From Haloferax sulfurifontis ATCC BAA-897 (GTDB lineage: Archaea > Halobacteriota > Halobacteria > Halobacteriales > Haloferacaceae), in the NCBI RefSeq assembly GCF_000337835.1, contig NZ_AOLM01000003.1:124001-188000 (forward strand): 64,000 bases of DNA. The letters are read 5' to 3'. Each line of letters starts with the position of its first letter. Position 1 is the first letter of the stretch. The position numbers were made by a program, and so were the translations under genes. A model generated the notes under the pieces. That model was not told where the DNA came from, ran no database searches, and was given only the letters and a program-made list of their open reading frames with translations. Shown one piece after another: positions 51,436 through 59,437 of the stretch.

Positions 51436-52623
51436 TCACGCGGCGGGTGAGAGTTGCTTGAGCGCCTTGCGCAGTTCCGTCTCGTCGGGGAGCGCGTAGA
51501 TGTCGCAGGTGAACTCGTCGTCGTCCGTTCGGATGGTCGAGTCGATGAGGAACGCGTACTCTTGAGACTGCGCGAGGTCCGTCGCGAGCGGGTCGATGAT
51601 GGCCGACCCGATGTCGTGGACGTGCTTTGGCGGCGAGATGTCGATAGTCGTTTCGAGCGCGTTGGCCCAACCGTCGAGGAAGCCGGAAGTCGTGATGTTT
51701 CCGATCTCCTGAATCGCGCTCTGGCGCATCGCCTCGTCGCCCTCCATGCCCGGCAGGAGACTGCTGGCGATGTTCTCGGCCGACGGCTCGTCGAAGAGGA
51801 TGGCGATGTAGCCGCTCGGCGTTCCGCTGAACTCCAAGACGACGCCGCGACGGACCGCATCTGTCAACGACATCGGCACTCCCTCGATGGGGACGAAGCT
51901 CAGCCGACTCACCTCGACGGTCGTGTCGATGCCCGTCATCGCCGTGATGTCCTCCGAGGCCTGATTCGCGCCGTCGTTTATCATCTCGGAGAAGGCGGCG
52001 AACGACTCGACCGGGAGCGCGCCGTCGTCGCCGCTCGCCTCGACGATGGTCCCGATAGACGAGGCGGTCGGCACCATGTACAGGTCGAACTCGATGGCGT
52101 TGTCCGCGGCCTCCAGCTGGTTGCGGAAGACGAGGACGTGCTCGTCGTCGCCGCCGTTTTCGAACCCCTCGGCCTCGATGTGGTCGAGCGGCCCGTCGTT
52201 CTCGTCGTCGACGTAGGTCGGCGTCGTGATGTCGACGGTGGTGTCGAGGTAGTCGGCCCAGCCGTCGATGAAACCGCCGAGCATGATGTTCGCGACCTCC
52301 TTGAGGCTACTCTCGGCGAGTTCGCCCTCGGCGTCGGTGGCGTCGATGCCCGGCATCAACGCGTCGACCAACCGCTCTGCGGACTCGGGCGAGAACGCCA
52401 ACACGGTGTGGCCGTCCAAGCCACCCGAAAAGCCGATGTGGACGCTCACGAGGTCGCGTTCGGCGAACTCGTTTTCCACGTCCGACTTCGTCCCGAGCTC
52501 GACCTTGGTGACGTTGACGTACGTGTCGATGCCCGCGAGCGTGGTCAGCGAACCCGCGGCTTTCTCCGCGCCCGAGTGAGCGAGCCGACTGAACGTGCGT
52601 AGCGACCGGACGTCGAGATTCAT
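51436..52623 (-). CDS. cheC: CheC phosphatase, two-domain fusion
   Basis: 395 residues made of two tandem CheC domains, each with the E-x2-N-I(M/T) phosphatase motif (residues about 105-115: SLKEVANIMLGGFIDGWAD; residues about 300-310: AIQEIGNITTSGFLDGWAN). CheC dephosphorylates CheY-P and is stimulated by CheD. Single-domain CheC is common elsewhere; double domains occur in haloarchaea. The ATG overlaps the cheY stop (ATGA), so the three are cotranscribed. Confidence 0.9.
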   Translation of the reverse strand: MNLDVRSLRTFSRLAHSGAEKAAGSLTTLAGIDTYVNVTKVELGTKSDVENEFAERDLVSVHIGFSGGLDGHTVLAFSPESAERLVDALMPGIDATDAEGELAESSLKEVANIMLGGFIDGWADYLDTTVDITTPTYVDDENDGPLDHIEAEGFENGGDDEHVLVFRNQLEAADNAIEFDLYMVPTASSIGTIVEASGDDGALPVESFAAFSEMINDGANQASEDITAMTGIDTTVEVSRLSFVPIEGVPMSLTDAVRRGVVLEFSGTPSGYIAILFDEPSAENIASSLLPGMEGDEAMRQSAIQEIGNITTSGFLDGWANALETTIDISPPKHVHDIGSAIIDPLATDLAQSQEYAFLIDSTIRTDDDEFTCDIYALPDETELRKALKQLSPAA

Positions 52624-52988
52624 GCCTCTGCCTGAATCACGTCGGCGATGGCCTGGAGCACGTTCGGCTTCTGGAACGGTTTCGTGATGTAGCCGTCGGC
52701 CCCCGCCTCGACCGCTTCGCGCATCTTCTCTTCCTGTCCGACCGACGTGCACATGATGACCGATGCGCCGGCGTCGAGCGACTTGATCTCGGACGTCGCT
52801 TCGATGCCGTTGCGAATCGGCATCACGACGTCCATCGTGACGACATCGGGTTCGAGTTCGCGGTAGAGTTCCACCGCTTCGACCCCGTTTTCGGCTTCGC
52901 CGACGACTTCGTGTTCACCCTCGAGGAGCTGTTTGAGGAGATTCCGCATGAACGCGGAGTCGTCTACGACCAGTACCTTGCTTGCCAT
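52620..52988 (-). CDS. cheY: Chemotaxis response regulator CheY
   Basis: 122 residues, single receiver domain. Acidic pocket VVDDS at the N-terminus, phosphoacceptor Asp in VVTMDVVMPI (about residue 55), Thr in IMCTSVGQE and Lys in YITKPF are all in place. In archaea CheY-P talks to the motor through CheF and ArlCE/D. GGAGGT lies directly before the ATG. Promoter with motility element at 53014-53048. First gene of the cheYCD operon. Confidence 0.95.
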   Translation of the reverse strand: MASKVLVVDDSAFMRNLLKQLLEGEHEVVGEAENGVEAVELYRELEPDVVTMDVVMPIRNGIEATSEIKSLDAGASVIMCTSVGQEEKMREAVEAGADGYITKPFQKPNVLQAIADVIQAEA

Positions 52989-53013
52989 ACCTCCAGATTT
53001 CCGAAAATCACAC

Positions 53014-53048
53014 CATAAACCCTTCCTCCCCATTATCAAGGCTGATAC
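53014..53048 (-). promoter_or_regulatory. Motility promoter element, cheY operon
   Basis: On the minus strand GTATCA-GCC-TTGATA (53048 to 53034), 14 nt, then TTTATGG from 53019 down, about 30 nt before the cheY ATG. This layout places the dyad just upstream of the TFB recognition region. Confidence 0.78.
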
Positions 53049-53129
53049 GGGATATGAAGCGTCAATCGCCCACGTCACGCCGTGTCGACGCCGATTCTCG
53101 GAGAGCGCTCGCAGAGCGTGTCACCCTCG

Positions 53130-53807
53130 TCAGCGTTGACGTGGTGGGAACGAAGCCCCCGTCTCTTCGACGGCGTCGAGAAGGTCGCCGATGCTGTCGT
53201 CGCGGCCGAGTCCGTTCGCGGCCGCGAGCGCCTCGACGGCCCGACTGGGGTAGGTGACCTGAACCTCCGAGGCTAAAAGCAGGATACCGAGCACCTCGTC
53301 GGGCGGCGTGTCGGCGCTACCGACGGCCTCGGCGTACCACGTGAGAAACGAGTGGACGACGTCGGTCACGTCGTCGGAGACGGTCTCGTGTCGGGCGACC
53401 TCGCCGTCGACGAGCGCGGTCGTGACGAGCGCGTGGTCCGCGCGGACCGCCCCGACGCGCTCCGCGAGCAGGCGGCGGGCGAGCACGGCCCGTTTTTTCG
53501 GGTCTTTCGGGAGGACGAGCTCGGGTGCGCTGGTGCTCGTGTCTCTCTCGTCGTCTTCACCGGCCGCCTCCGTACCGGGGCGGGTGGCCCCGTCGGAATC
53601 GGAGTCGGAGTTGGAGTCGGAGGGTCCACTCTCGCCACCGGCCTCGTCGTCGACCGGTGTTGGCGGCCTGTTTTCCCCCGTCGAGATGACGTACCGACCC
53701 GTGTCGAGCGCCGCGACGTGCTCGTCGCGGCTGATATCGAGTTCGTCCGTCCCGACGACCCCCTGCTCCTCTGGGTGAGCGGGGGGACGTTCGTCCTCGT
53801 CGTCCAT
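53130..53807 (-). CDS. Haloarchaeal protein of motility island (DUF7500-like)
   Basis: 225 residues. The N-terminus PPAHPEEQGVVGTDELDISRDEHVAALDTGRYVIST is a conserved-looking domain; a Ser/Asp-rich linker (SDSNSDSDSDG) follows; the C-terminal 120 residues are helical (KRAVLARRLLAERVGAVRADHALVTTAL...). No enzyme motif or membrane segment. A TTATATG box about 25 nt before the ATG supports the start. It lies between cheY and the winged-helix regulator gene, so a motility role is likely. The DUF name is from memory. Confidence 0.65.
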   Translation of the reverse strand: MDDEDERPPAHPEEQGVVGTDELDISRDEHVAALDTGRYVISTGENRPPTPVDDEAGGESGPSDSNSDSDSDGATRPGTEAAGEDDERDTSTSAPELVLPKDPKKRAVLARRLLAERVGAVRADHALVTTALVDGEVARHETVSDDVTDVVHSFLTWYAEAVGSADTPPDEVLGILLLASEVQVTYPSRAVEALAAANGLGRDDSIGDLLDAVEETGASFPPRQR

Positions 53808-53939
53808 CGGCGGATGCTCGGTGCCGTGGCATATAATCCCATCGTCACCGCGCGTGGCGACCTCACTACTACGACTGAGAACGTGGCAGATAGACAACCA
53901 ACACATTGACAAGCGGCGCGTCCTGATGAATCTCTATCT

Positions 53940-54278
53940 ATGGAGTCTGACAGGACCCTCTCAGCGCTGGGGAACGAATACAACCCGGATATCCTCCGTG
54001 CCGCGGACGAGCCTCACTCGGCACAGGAGTTCAGCGAGATGTTGGATATCCCCATCGCCACCTGTTATCGCCGGATCGAGGAACTGACGGCCGCGGGCCT
54101 CCTCGAACTACACGACCGGGTTCTCTCCGACGAACACCGACGGACGAACGTCTATCGCCGCGAAGTCGACGAGATCGTCGTCCGCTTCGAGGGCGACGAT
54201 TACACCGTCAGTGTGACTGAGCGCCCGGAGGTGAAGAACAAACTCGACGACGTGTGGCGGAAGATTACGCAGGACTGA
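53940..54278 (+). CDS. Winged-helix regulator beside the archaellin genes
   Basis: 112 residues. An ArsR/TrmB-like winged helix at about residues 10-65 (EYNPDILRAADEPHSAQEFSEMLDIPIATCYRRIEELTAAGLLEL), then a wing and a short C-terminal helix that may dimerise. It lies directly upstream of the archaellins, on the same strand. This is the best candidate in the window for the factor binding the TATCA-N4-TGATA element, by position and because a dimeric winged-helix protein suits a dyad; this is inference. EarA of methanogens is a known archaellum activator that binds upstream of the TFB site. Confidence 0.75.
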   Translation: MESDRTLSALGNEYNPDILRAADEPHSAQEFSEMLDIPIATCYRRIEELTAAGLLELHDRVLSDEHRRTNVYRREVDEIVVRFEGDDYTVSVTERPEVKNKLDDVWRKITQD

Positions 54279-54386
54279 ACCTGCTCCGGCTCCGGTCTTT
54301 TCCCCTACGTTTTCTGAGACGAGCGCCGATTCAGCTTCCCGCGTGAGCGTGCGAAGAACCTTATTTATCGACGCACCCACCCACCG

Positions 54387-54422
54387 ATATCAGTCTTGAT
54401 ATTGAGGGCCGTAGCGTTATGT
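54387..54422 (+). promoter_or_regulatory. Motility promoter element, archaellin operon
   Basis: ATATCA-GTC-TTGATA (54387-54401), 14 nt, then GTTATGT (54416-54422). One base differs from the GTATCA half. The start of transcription would be near 54442, leaving a leader of about 50 nt before the archaellin ATG. Another TATA-like box (CTTATTTATC near 54360) lies upstream of it. Confidence 0.72.
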
Positions 54423-54493
54423 AGGACCTCTCCAAGTTGACGAGTGACGGTTCCCCGCTCTCCACAGAGTGTGGGACCAAACCCACGAAACCT

Positions 54494-55135
54494 ATGTTCG
54501 AAAACATCAACGAAGACCGGGGTCAGGTCGGTATCGGGACCCTCATCGTCTTCATCGCGATGGTTCTGGTCGCCGCAATCGCGGCGGGCGTCCTCGTGAA
54601 CACGGCTGGCTTCCTGCAAGCCACCGCCGAGGACGCCGGACAGCAATCTGTGAACAAGGTCACCAACCGCGTCGACGTCGTCAACGCCCACGGCTTGGTC
54701 AATCAGACCGGTGAGGAACGCACCGTCGACCAGGTTTTCCTGACGGTTCGCCTCGCGGCCGGCTCCGGGAGTGTCTCTCTCGAAGACACGACGGTCAAGT
54801 ACCTGAGTGAGACGACCGCACGGACCCTCACGTACAACGACACTAATGACGCTAACGACCAAGCGGACCCGGTCAACCTGACGACTGGGAATAACTTCAC
54901 CGCGGGCGTTCTCGAAGACGGCGACGGCTCCTTCGAAGTCCTGAACGAACAGTCCGACCGCGCGGAGATCGTCATCAACACCTCCACGGTCGAAGGCTCC
55001 ACAGCCAACGGGACGGCCACGGGTCAGACCGTCAAGCTCGACATCACTAGCCGCAACGGTGGCACGACGCAGGTCATCCTGACGATGCCCCAGCAGCTCG
55101 CCGGCAAGGACAACAACGACCCCATCGCACTCTAG
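54494..55135 (+). CDS. arlA1: Archaellin A1
   Basis: 213 residues. Class III signal [21 protein letters not shown], cut by the PibD peptidase after Gly, with the conserved hydrophobic spine helix through about residue 40. The surface part is rich in N-x-S/T sequons for N-glycosylation, needed for filament assembly in haloarchaea. Main filament protein of the archaellum. The ATG at 54494 is set by the [10 protein letters not shown] opening. The C-terminal [15 protein letters not shown] is shared with the next gene. Confidence 0.93.
   Translation: MFENINEDRGQVGIGTLIVFIAMVLVAAIAAGVLVNTAGFLQATAEDAGQQSVNKVTNRVDVVNAHGLVNQTGEERTVDQVFLTVRLAAGSGSVSLEDTTVKYLSETTARTLTYNDTNDANDQADPVNLTTGNNFTAGVLEDGDGSFEVLNEQSDRAEIVINTSTVEGSTANGTATGQTVKLDITSRNGGTTQVILTMPQQLAGKDNNDPIAL
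54542..54606 (+). repeat. 65-bp perfect repeat between archaellin genes (copy 1)
   Basis: Identical to 55196-55260; encodes the hydrophobic spine helix of both archaellins. A second shared block, 45 bp perfect, is at 55064-55108 and 55670-55714. Both are in the same orientation. Confidence 0.9.
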
Positions 55136-55144
55136 GTGACTCAC

Positions 55145-55741
55145 ATGTTCGACAACATTACTGACGACGACCGCGGTCAGGTCGGTATTGGCACGCTCAT
55201 CGTCTTCATCGCGATGGTTCTGGTCGCCGCAATCGCGGCGGGCGTCCTCGTGAACACGGCCGGCTTCCTGCAGGCGACCGCCGAAGACGCCGGAGAGCAG
55301 TCCGTGAACAAGGTCACCAACCGCGTCGAAGTCCTCAACACGCACGGCACGGTCGGCGATGGAGACCACATCGACAACATGACACTTACTGTCCGTCTCG
55401 CAGCTGGTTCGGACGCGGTGGACATGAACGAAACGTCGATTAAATACCTCAGTGGCGATAACGTGGTCACCCTTACGAACAGTACGTCTGCAACGGCGAC
55501 TGCTACGGAGTTCAACCTCTCGAGGGTGACTGATAATGATGATTCCTTCGGCGTGCTTAACAGCATGAACGACCGCTACGAGGTCGAAATCAACACGGAT
55601 GCAATCGAGGGAACTGGCCTCGAAACGGGTGAGCAGGTCACCCTCGAAATCACCTCCCGCACGGGTGGTACGACGCAGGTCATCCTGACGATGCCCCAGC
55701 AGCTCGCCGGCAAGACGCAGGGCGAACCCGTCGAACTGTAA
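55145..55741 (+). CDS. arlA2: Archaellin A2
   Basis: 198 residues, 9 nt after arlA1 with GGTGA before the ATG, a likely Shine-Dalgarno site. Same class III signal ([14 protein letters not shown]). Its ends are nearly identical to ArlA1, while the middle is shorter and distinct. In Haloferax the two archaellins have different roles, with A1 the main filament component and A2 modulating motility (from memory). A T-rich tract follows the stop. Confidence 0.92.
   Translation: MFDNITDDDRGQVGIGTLIVFIAMVLVAAIAAGVLVNTAGFLQATAEDAGEQSVNKVTNRVEVLNTHGTVGDGDHIDNMTLTVRLAAGSDAVDMNETSIKYLSGDNVVTLTNSTSATATATEFNLSRVTDNDDSFGVLNSMNDRYEVEINTDAIEGTGLETGEQVTLEITSRTGGTTQVILTMPQQLAGKTQGEPVEL
55196..55260 (+). repeat. 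65-bp perfect repeat between archaellin genes (copy 2)
   Basis: Partner of 54542-54606. Direct orientation permits deletion or hybrid formation between the genes by homologous recombination. Confidence 0.9.
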
Positions 55742-56066
55742 CCCGGTTCCGCGGCTTTCCTTCTATTTTACCGACGCCGACTCCCGAGCGGCGGCGCTGT
55801 CGTTTGTTCGGAGTACACGGCTTACGGCGCAACTCGGTCGGAGTGACGCTATCGGAGGCCGCGCTCACTCGACAGGTAACCGCCGTAGGTGAGTTGCGGG
55901 GATGAGAAGAGACGAACTGAAAGGAGACGGTAACCGGCGAGACGAACACGAACGATGTCGACGAGTGCGGCGCGTTCCCGTGTGCGGGGGAGCCGGAACG
56001 GTCTGACGGCGAAGACAGAAAAAGAGCCGCCGGGATGGAGCCACGCCGGTCTTCGAGGCCGACCCG
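55742..56066. other. Intergenic region between arlA2 and KaiC-like gene
   Basis: Convergent 3' ends of arlA2 and of the KaiC-like ATPase gene. A T-rich tract near 55760 (TTCTATTTT) may terminate the archaellin transcript. I see no coding frame or repeat here. Confidence 0.55.
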
Positions 56067-56807
56067 TTACTCGGTCTCTTCGCCGAACCACGGCGGGGAT
56101 TCGCCGACCATCGAGAACCCGGCCGCCTGCTCGTATATCTTGATGCCGCCCTGTGCGATTTCTAGCGGGAACATCGAGTTCTTGATGCTCTGCTTGCGCA
56201 TCTTCGCCACCCAGATGTAGCGGTTGCTCGTCGCGCCCGCGGGACTCTGGATGAGGTAGATGTTCCCGTCGGTCAGGAAGTTTTCGAGGCCGATGTCGGT
56301 CTCGGGGAAGATGGCCGACTGCTCGGTGGTCAGAAGCGAGGTGAGACCGCTGTCCTTCAGGATGTCGATGAACTTCAGGAGGTACTGGCGCTGTTCTTTC
56401 TCGTCGTCGAAAAACAGCTGGAACATCGTCAGCGAGTCGAGGACGAGCCGGTCGTAGTTGGTGTCCTGAAGATCGCCGAGGATGCGGTCGAGCGTCGTCG
56501 AAAAGTCACCGTCGCGGAGGAGCGTTCGCTTGTCGTAGACCTTGATCTCGCCGGACTCGACGTACTCGTGCCAGCGGTCGAACCCGATGGACTCGGCCGC
56601 CTCGCGGATGTCGTCTTCCGTCTCTTCGAAGGTGAGATACAGGCCGCCTTCGTCGAACTGGTCGACGCCGTTGTAGAGATACTGGAGTCCGAGGATACTC
56701 TTCCCCGTCCCGGGATTGCCGCTTATGAGTACCGCGGCGTTCTTGACGATACCGCCGTTCAGGATGGAATCGAGCCCTTCGACACCGGTCTTGACTAGTT
56801 CTGTCAT
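56067..56807 (-). CDS. RAD55/KaiC-like single-domain ATPase
   Basis: 246 residues, one KaiC domain. Walker A GNPGTGKS at about residue 30 and the Walker B region DRLVLDSLTMFQ are present, and EE (TFEETEDD) marks the KaiC catalytic glutamates. It is not ArlH, which lies at 59434. It reads away from arlCE, from a promoter in the 310-nt divergent interval with a GTTTAAC box near 56822. Such KaiC-like proteins accompany archaellum genes in haloarchaea; function unknown, with regulation of motility a reasonable guess. Confidence 0.78.
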   Translation of the reverse strand: MTELVKTGVEGLDSILNGGIVKNAAVLISGNPGTGKSILGLQYLYNGVDQFDEGGLYLTFEETEDDIREAAESIGFDRWHEYVESGEIKVYDKRTLLRDGDFSTTLDRILGDLQDTNYDRLVLDSLTMFQLFFDDEKEQRQYLLKFIDILKDSGLTSLLTTEQSAIFPETDIGLENFLTDGNIYLIQSPAGATSNRYIWVAKMRKQSIKNSMFPLEIAQGGIKIYEQAAGFSMVGESPPWFGEETE

Positions 56808-57117
56808 GATTGTGTTAAACCGTGTGTTGACTGTCGGACGAACGTCCGTGCCGACGCCGGATAATTCTTCTTACCGCCGCTACGGCGTCGTCTGACTTTT
56901 ATTACACGTTCGTGGGAGAGAAACCCAGAGCCGTTCGAATATCGGGACTGATAACGGGACGGGAACTTTCTTGTACCGACTTACGTACCTTTGCATCAAT
57001 GTTACCTGCTCCCCCGAGTCCGTCGGACCGCCCCGGCCGGTCCGCCGCTCGGCCGGGTGACAGGCCGTCGCTCCAACGAGCACCCCCGCAGACGGTGGGG
57101 AGGTGCTCGCTGCGAGC
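56808..57117. other. Divergent promoter region of KaiC-like gene and arlCE
   Basis: Contains the leftward promoter of the KaiC-like gene and, reading right, a weak motility element at 56939-56974. A 40-codon Pro/Arg-rich frame runs from ATG 57000 to a stop that overlaps the arlCE ATG, but its composition does not look coding. Confidence 0.5.
56939..56974 (+). promoter_or_regulatory. Weak motility promoter element before arlCE
   Basis: ATATCG-GGA-CTGATA (56939-56953), 14 nt, then TTCTTGT (56968-56974). Three of twelve half-site bases differ from GTATCA/TTGATA and the TATA box is poor. The kept TATC-N5-TGATA core and identical spacing are why it is listed. Confidence 0.4.
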
Positions 57118-58566
57118 ATGATGGAGTGGCAGAACGACGAAGACGCGGCCGACGCCGGGGACGAAACGACGGAAGGACAACACATGTCATCAGACGATGG
57201 ACTTGGATTCGAGGAGGGGATCGACGACCTCTCGGACGAGTTTGGTGACTTCGGCGACGACCTCGACGACGGATTCGACGACGACGATTTCGGCGGATTC
57301 GGCGACGACAACAGCGAGGAACTCGCAGAGCTCGAAGATCGCATCGGCGAACTCGAGAACGAAGTAAGCGCCATCTCGTCGGGGATGAACACCGTCCGCG
57401 AAGAGAACAAACAGATCGGAGAGACCGTCGAAGAGCTCGACGACACGATTCGCAAACTACTCGACATCTACGAGATGGTCACCCGCGGCATCAACCCGTT
57501 CGTCGACGACGCCCGCGAGATGGGCGGCCTCGACGGCGGCGGCGCGTTCGGGCTCTTCGAGGCGGAAGCCGAGGACGAAGAGCATCTCGACCCCGAGGTG
57601 GCGAACGCCGACGCCGAGTCGTTCTTCGACGACGACTTCGGCGAGCTCGACGCCGAGGAGGGCGCGAAAGAAGCGGAGCTCGCCGCCGAGGACGAACTCG
57701 TGGAAGCGGAGCGCGAAAGCCCCGCTGACGCCCTCGACGACGGCGACGACGAGGCCGACGAGACCGACGAGGCTGACGACTCGGGCGGCGCGGGCGGCGC
57801 GAGCTTCGACGACCTCAAAGAACAGTACGAGGAGGGCGGCGGCTGGGACGACGAGGACGACGCGGAGGCGGATGACGCGGGGACCGACCTCGACGACGAC
57901 CTCGACGCTGAGACGGACCTCGACGACGAATCGGCCGACCTCGAAGACGAGAGCGAAGACGAGGCGCTCGACGACGTCGACCCGGTCGAGGCCGAGACCG
58001 ACGACGACGAGGAAGCGGACGTCGAAGCGGTCGACGACCTCGATGACGCCTTCGACGACGAACCGCTCGACCCCGAAGCCGAGGTCGAAGACGCCGACGG
58101 CGACGTCCGCAAGACGCTCGACGAACTGGAGGCCGAGTACGCCACCGCGGCGGCCAACGACGAGCCCTCGGGCGACGACGAGGCGGCCGCCGAACCCGAG
58201 CCGTCCGCGTCGGTCGAAGCGTCGGACGCCTACCTGACGGGACTCCCGTCGAACTACGTCTCCGAGGTGCTCGTGCTCGAATGGGCCGAACACCTCGTCT
58301 CCGTCGGCGGCGCGCTCGGCGCGTCGCGCGCGCTCCGCCAGTATCGGGAGCAGGACTGGATATCGCGCGCCGTCGAGAGCGAGCTGAACGCCCACATCGG
58401 GCAGATAGCGCCGTCGGTCGAGGACGCCGACGACCACGAACTCCGCATCGACGACCACCAGACGAGCCTCGCGTACGTCTGCCGACTCGCGGAGGACGTT
58501 CCGCGGGGACAGCTGTACGAGGAGCTGGTCGCCTACGGGGGGAGATTCGATGGGATTCGGTGTTAG
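57118..58566 (+). CDS. arlCE: ArlCE, archaellum motor adaptor fusion
   Basis: 482 residues. An N-terminal ArlC-type coiled coil (about residues 60-115: LAELEDRIGELENEVSAISSGMNTVREENKQIGETVEELDDTIRKLL) and a C-terminal ArlD/E domain (VLEWAEHLVSVGGALGASRALRQYREQDWIS) are separated by a 220-residue acidic linker of Asp/Glu/Ala repeats. It is the link between the motor (ArlH/I/J) and CheF/CheY signalling. Two candidate starts exist: ATG 57118 and ATG 57184 (MSSDDG); the acidic body suits either. It overlaps arlF by 17 nt. Confidence 0.85.
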   Translation: MMEWQNDEDAADAGDETTEGQHMSSDDGLGFEEGIDDLSDEFGDFGDDLDDGFDDDDFGGFGDDNSEELAELEDRIGELENEVSAISSGMNTVREENKQIGETVEELDDTIRKLLDIYEMVTRGINPFVDDAREMGGLDGGGAFGLFEAEAEDEEHLDPEVANADAESFFDDDFGELDAEEGAKEAELAAEDELVEAERESPADALDDGDDEADETDEADDSGGAGGASFDDLKEQYEEGGGWDDEDDAEADDAGTDLDDDLDAETDLDDESADLEDESEDEALDDVDPVEAETDDDEEADVEAVDDLDDAFDDEPLDPEAEVEDADGDVRKTLDELEAEYATAAANDEPSGDDEAAAEPEPSASVEASDAYLTGLPSNYVSEVLVLEWAEHLVSVGGALGASRALRQYREQDWISRAVESELNAHIGQIAPSVEDADDHELRIDDHQTSLAYVCRLAEDVPRGQLYEELVAYGGRFDGIRC

Positions 58567-58987
58567 CGGCTCGACCGCCATCATCTTCCTCGGCGTCCTC
58601 GTCGCCACGGGGTCGCTGTACACAGCGACGTCCAACGCGTCGGAGAACGTGCTCGAAGCGCAGGACGCCGACGCGGAGCGGGCGCTCGAACGGACGAACA
58701 CGGACATCGCGGTCACGAACGCGACCTACGACGCGAACAACACGACCCTCACGGTGAACCTGACGAACGTCGGCTCGGAGACGCTGTCAGTGAGCGAGAC
58801 AACTCTGCTCGTCGACAACGCCTACGTCGACGTGCCGCCGGCCAACGCGACCGTCGACGGCGACGCCGCGACCGACCTCTGGTACGCCGGCGAGAATCTC
58901 AGCCTCGTGGTCGACGCCGATCCCACGCCCGCACGGGTGAAAGTCGTCACCGGAAGCGGCGTCGCCGCGACGGAGGTGGTGAGCTAG
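58550..58987 (+). CDS. arlF: ArlF, archaellum stator protein
   Basis: 145 residues. One N-terminal membrane helix (SGSTAIIFLGVLVATGSLYT) lacking a basic signal-cleavage site, followed by an extracellular beta-sandwich of the pilin type (DIAVTNATYDANNTTLTVNLTNVGS) with N-x-T sites. ArlF binds the S-layer and anchors the motor's stator. Follows arlCE with overlap and is contiguous with arlG. Confidence 0.88.
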   Translation: MGFGVSGSTAIIFLGVLVATGSLYTATSNASENVLEAQDADAERALERTNTDIAVTNATYDANNTTLTVNLTNVGSETLSVSETTLLVDNAYVDVPPANATVDGDAATDLWYAGENLSLVVDADPTPARVKVVTGSGVAATEVVS

Positions 58988-59437
58988 ATGGCCGACATCT
59001 CCGTTCCGAGCCTCATCCTGTTCATCGCCAGCATCGTCGTCGCCGCCGGCGTTTCGGGTGTCCTCATCGACACCGTGACCGGAATCAGCAATTCGGTCGA
59101 CGAGCGCGGCGGCGACGTGAGCACGGAGATCAGAACCGACATCGAAGTCATAAGCGACCCGGAGGCGGGCGTCTACGACGGCGCGAGCGACAACCTCTCG
59201 ATATACGTCAAGAACACCGGCCTCAGGACGCTCCCGGCGACCAGCGGCGGCTTCGACATCATCGTCGGTGGACAGTATCAGACCAACGTCACGGTGAACG
59301 TCGTCGACGGCACCGAGTGGCGGCCGAGCAACGTCATCGAACTCACGGTGACGGACATCGCGTTGACCTCGGGCGACTACCGGATGACCGTCGTCGTCGA
59401 CGGTGACGAAGAGGTGTTCGAATTCCGCGTATCATGA
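58988..59437 (+). CDS. arlG: ArlG, archaellum stator filament protein
   Basis: 149 residues. N-terminal membrane helix ([22 protein letters not shown]) and an extracellular beta-sandwich resembling ArlF ([26 protein letters not shown]). ArlG forms a filament topped by ArlF in the pseudo-periplasm. Starts right after the arlF stop. Its 3' end overlaps arlH by 4 nt. Confidence 0.88.
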   Translation: MADISVPSLILFIASIVVAAGVSGVLIDTVTGISNSVDERGGDVSTEIRTDIEVISDPEAGVYDGASDNLSIYVKNTGLRTLPATSGGFDIIVGGQYQTNVTVNVVDGTEWRPSNVIELTVTDIALTSGDYRMTVVVDGDEEVFEFRVS

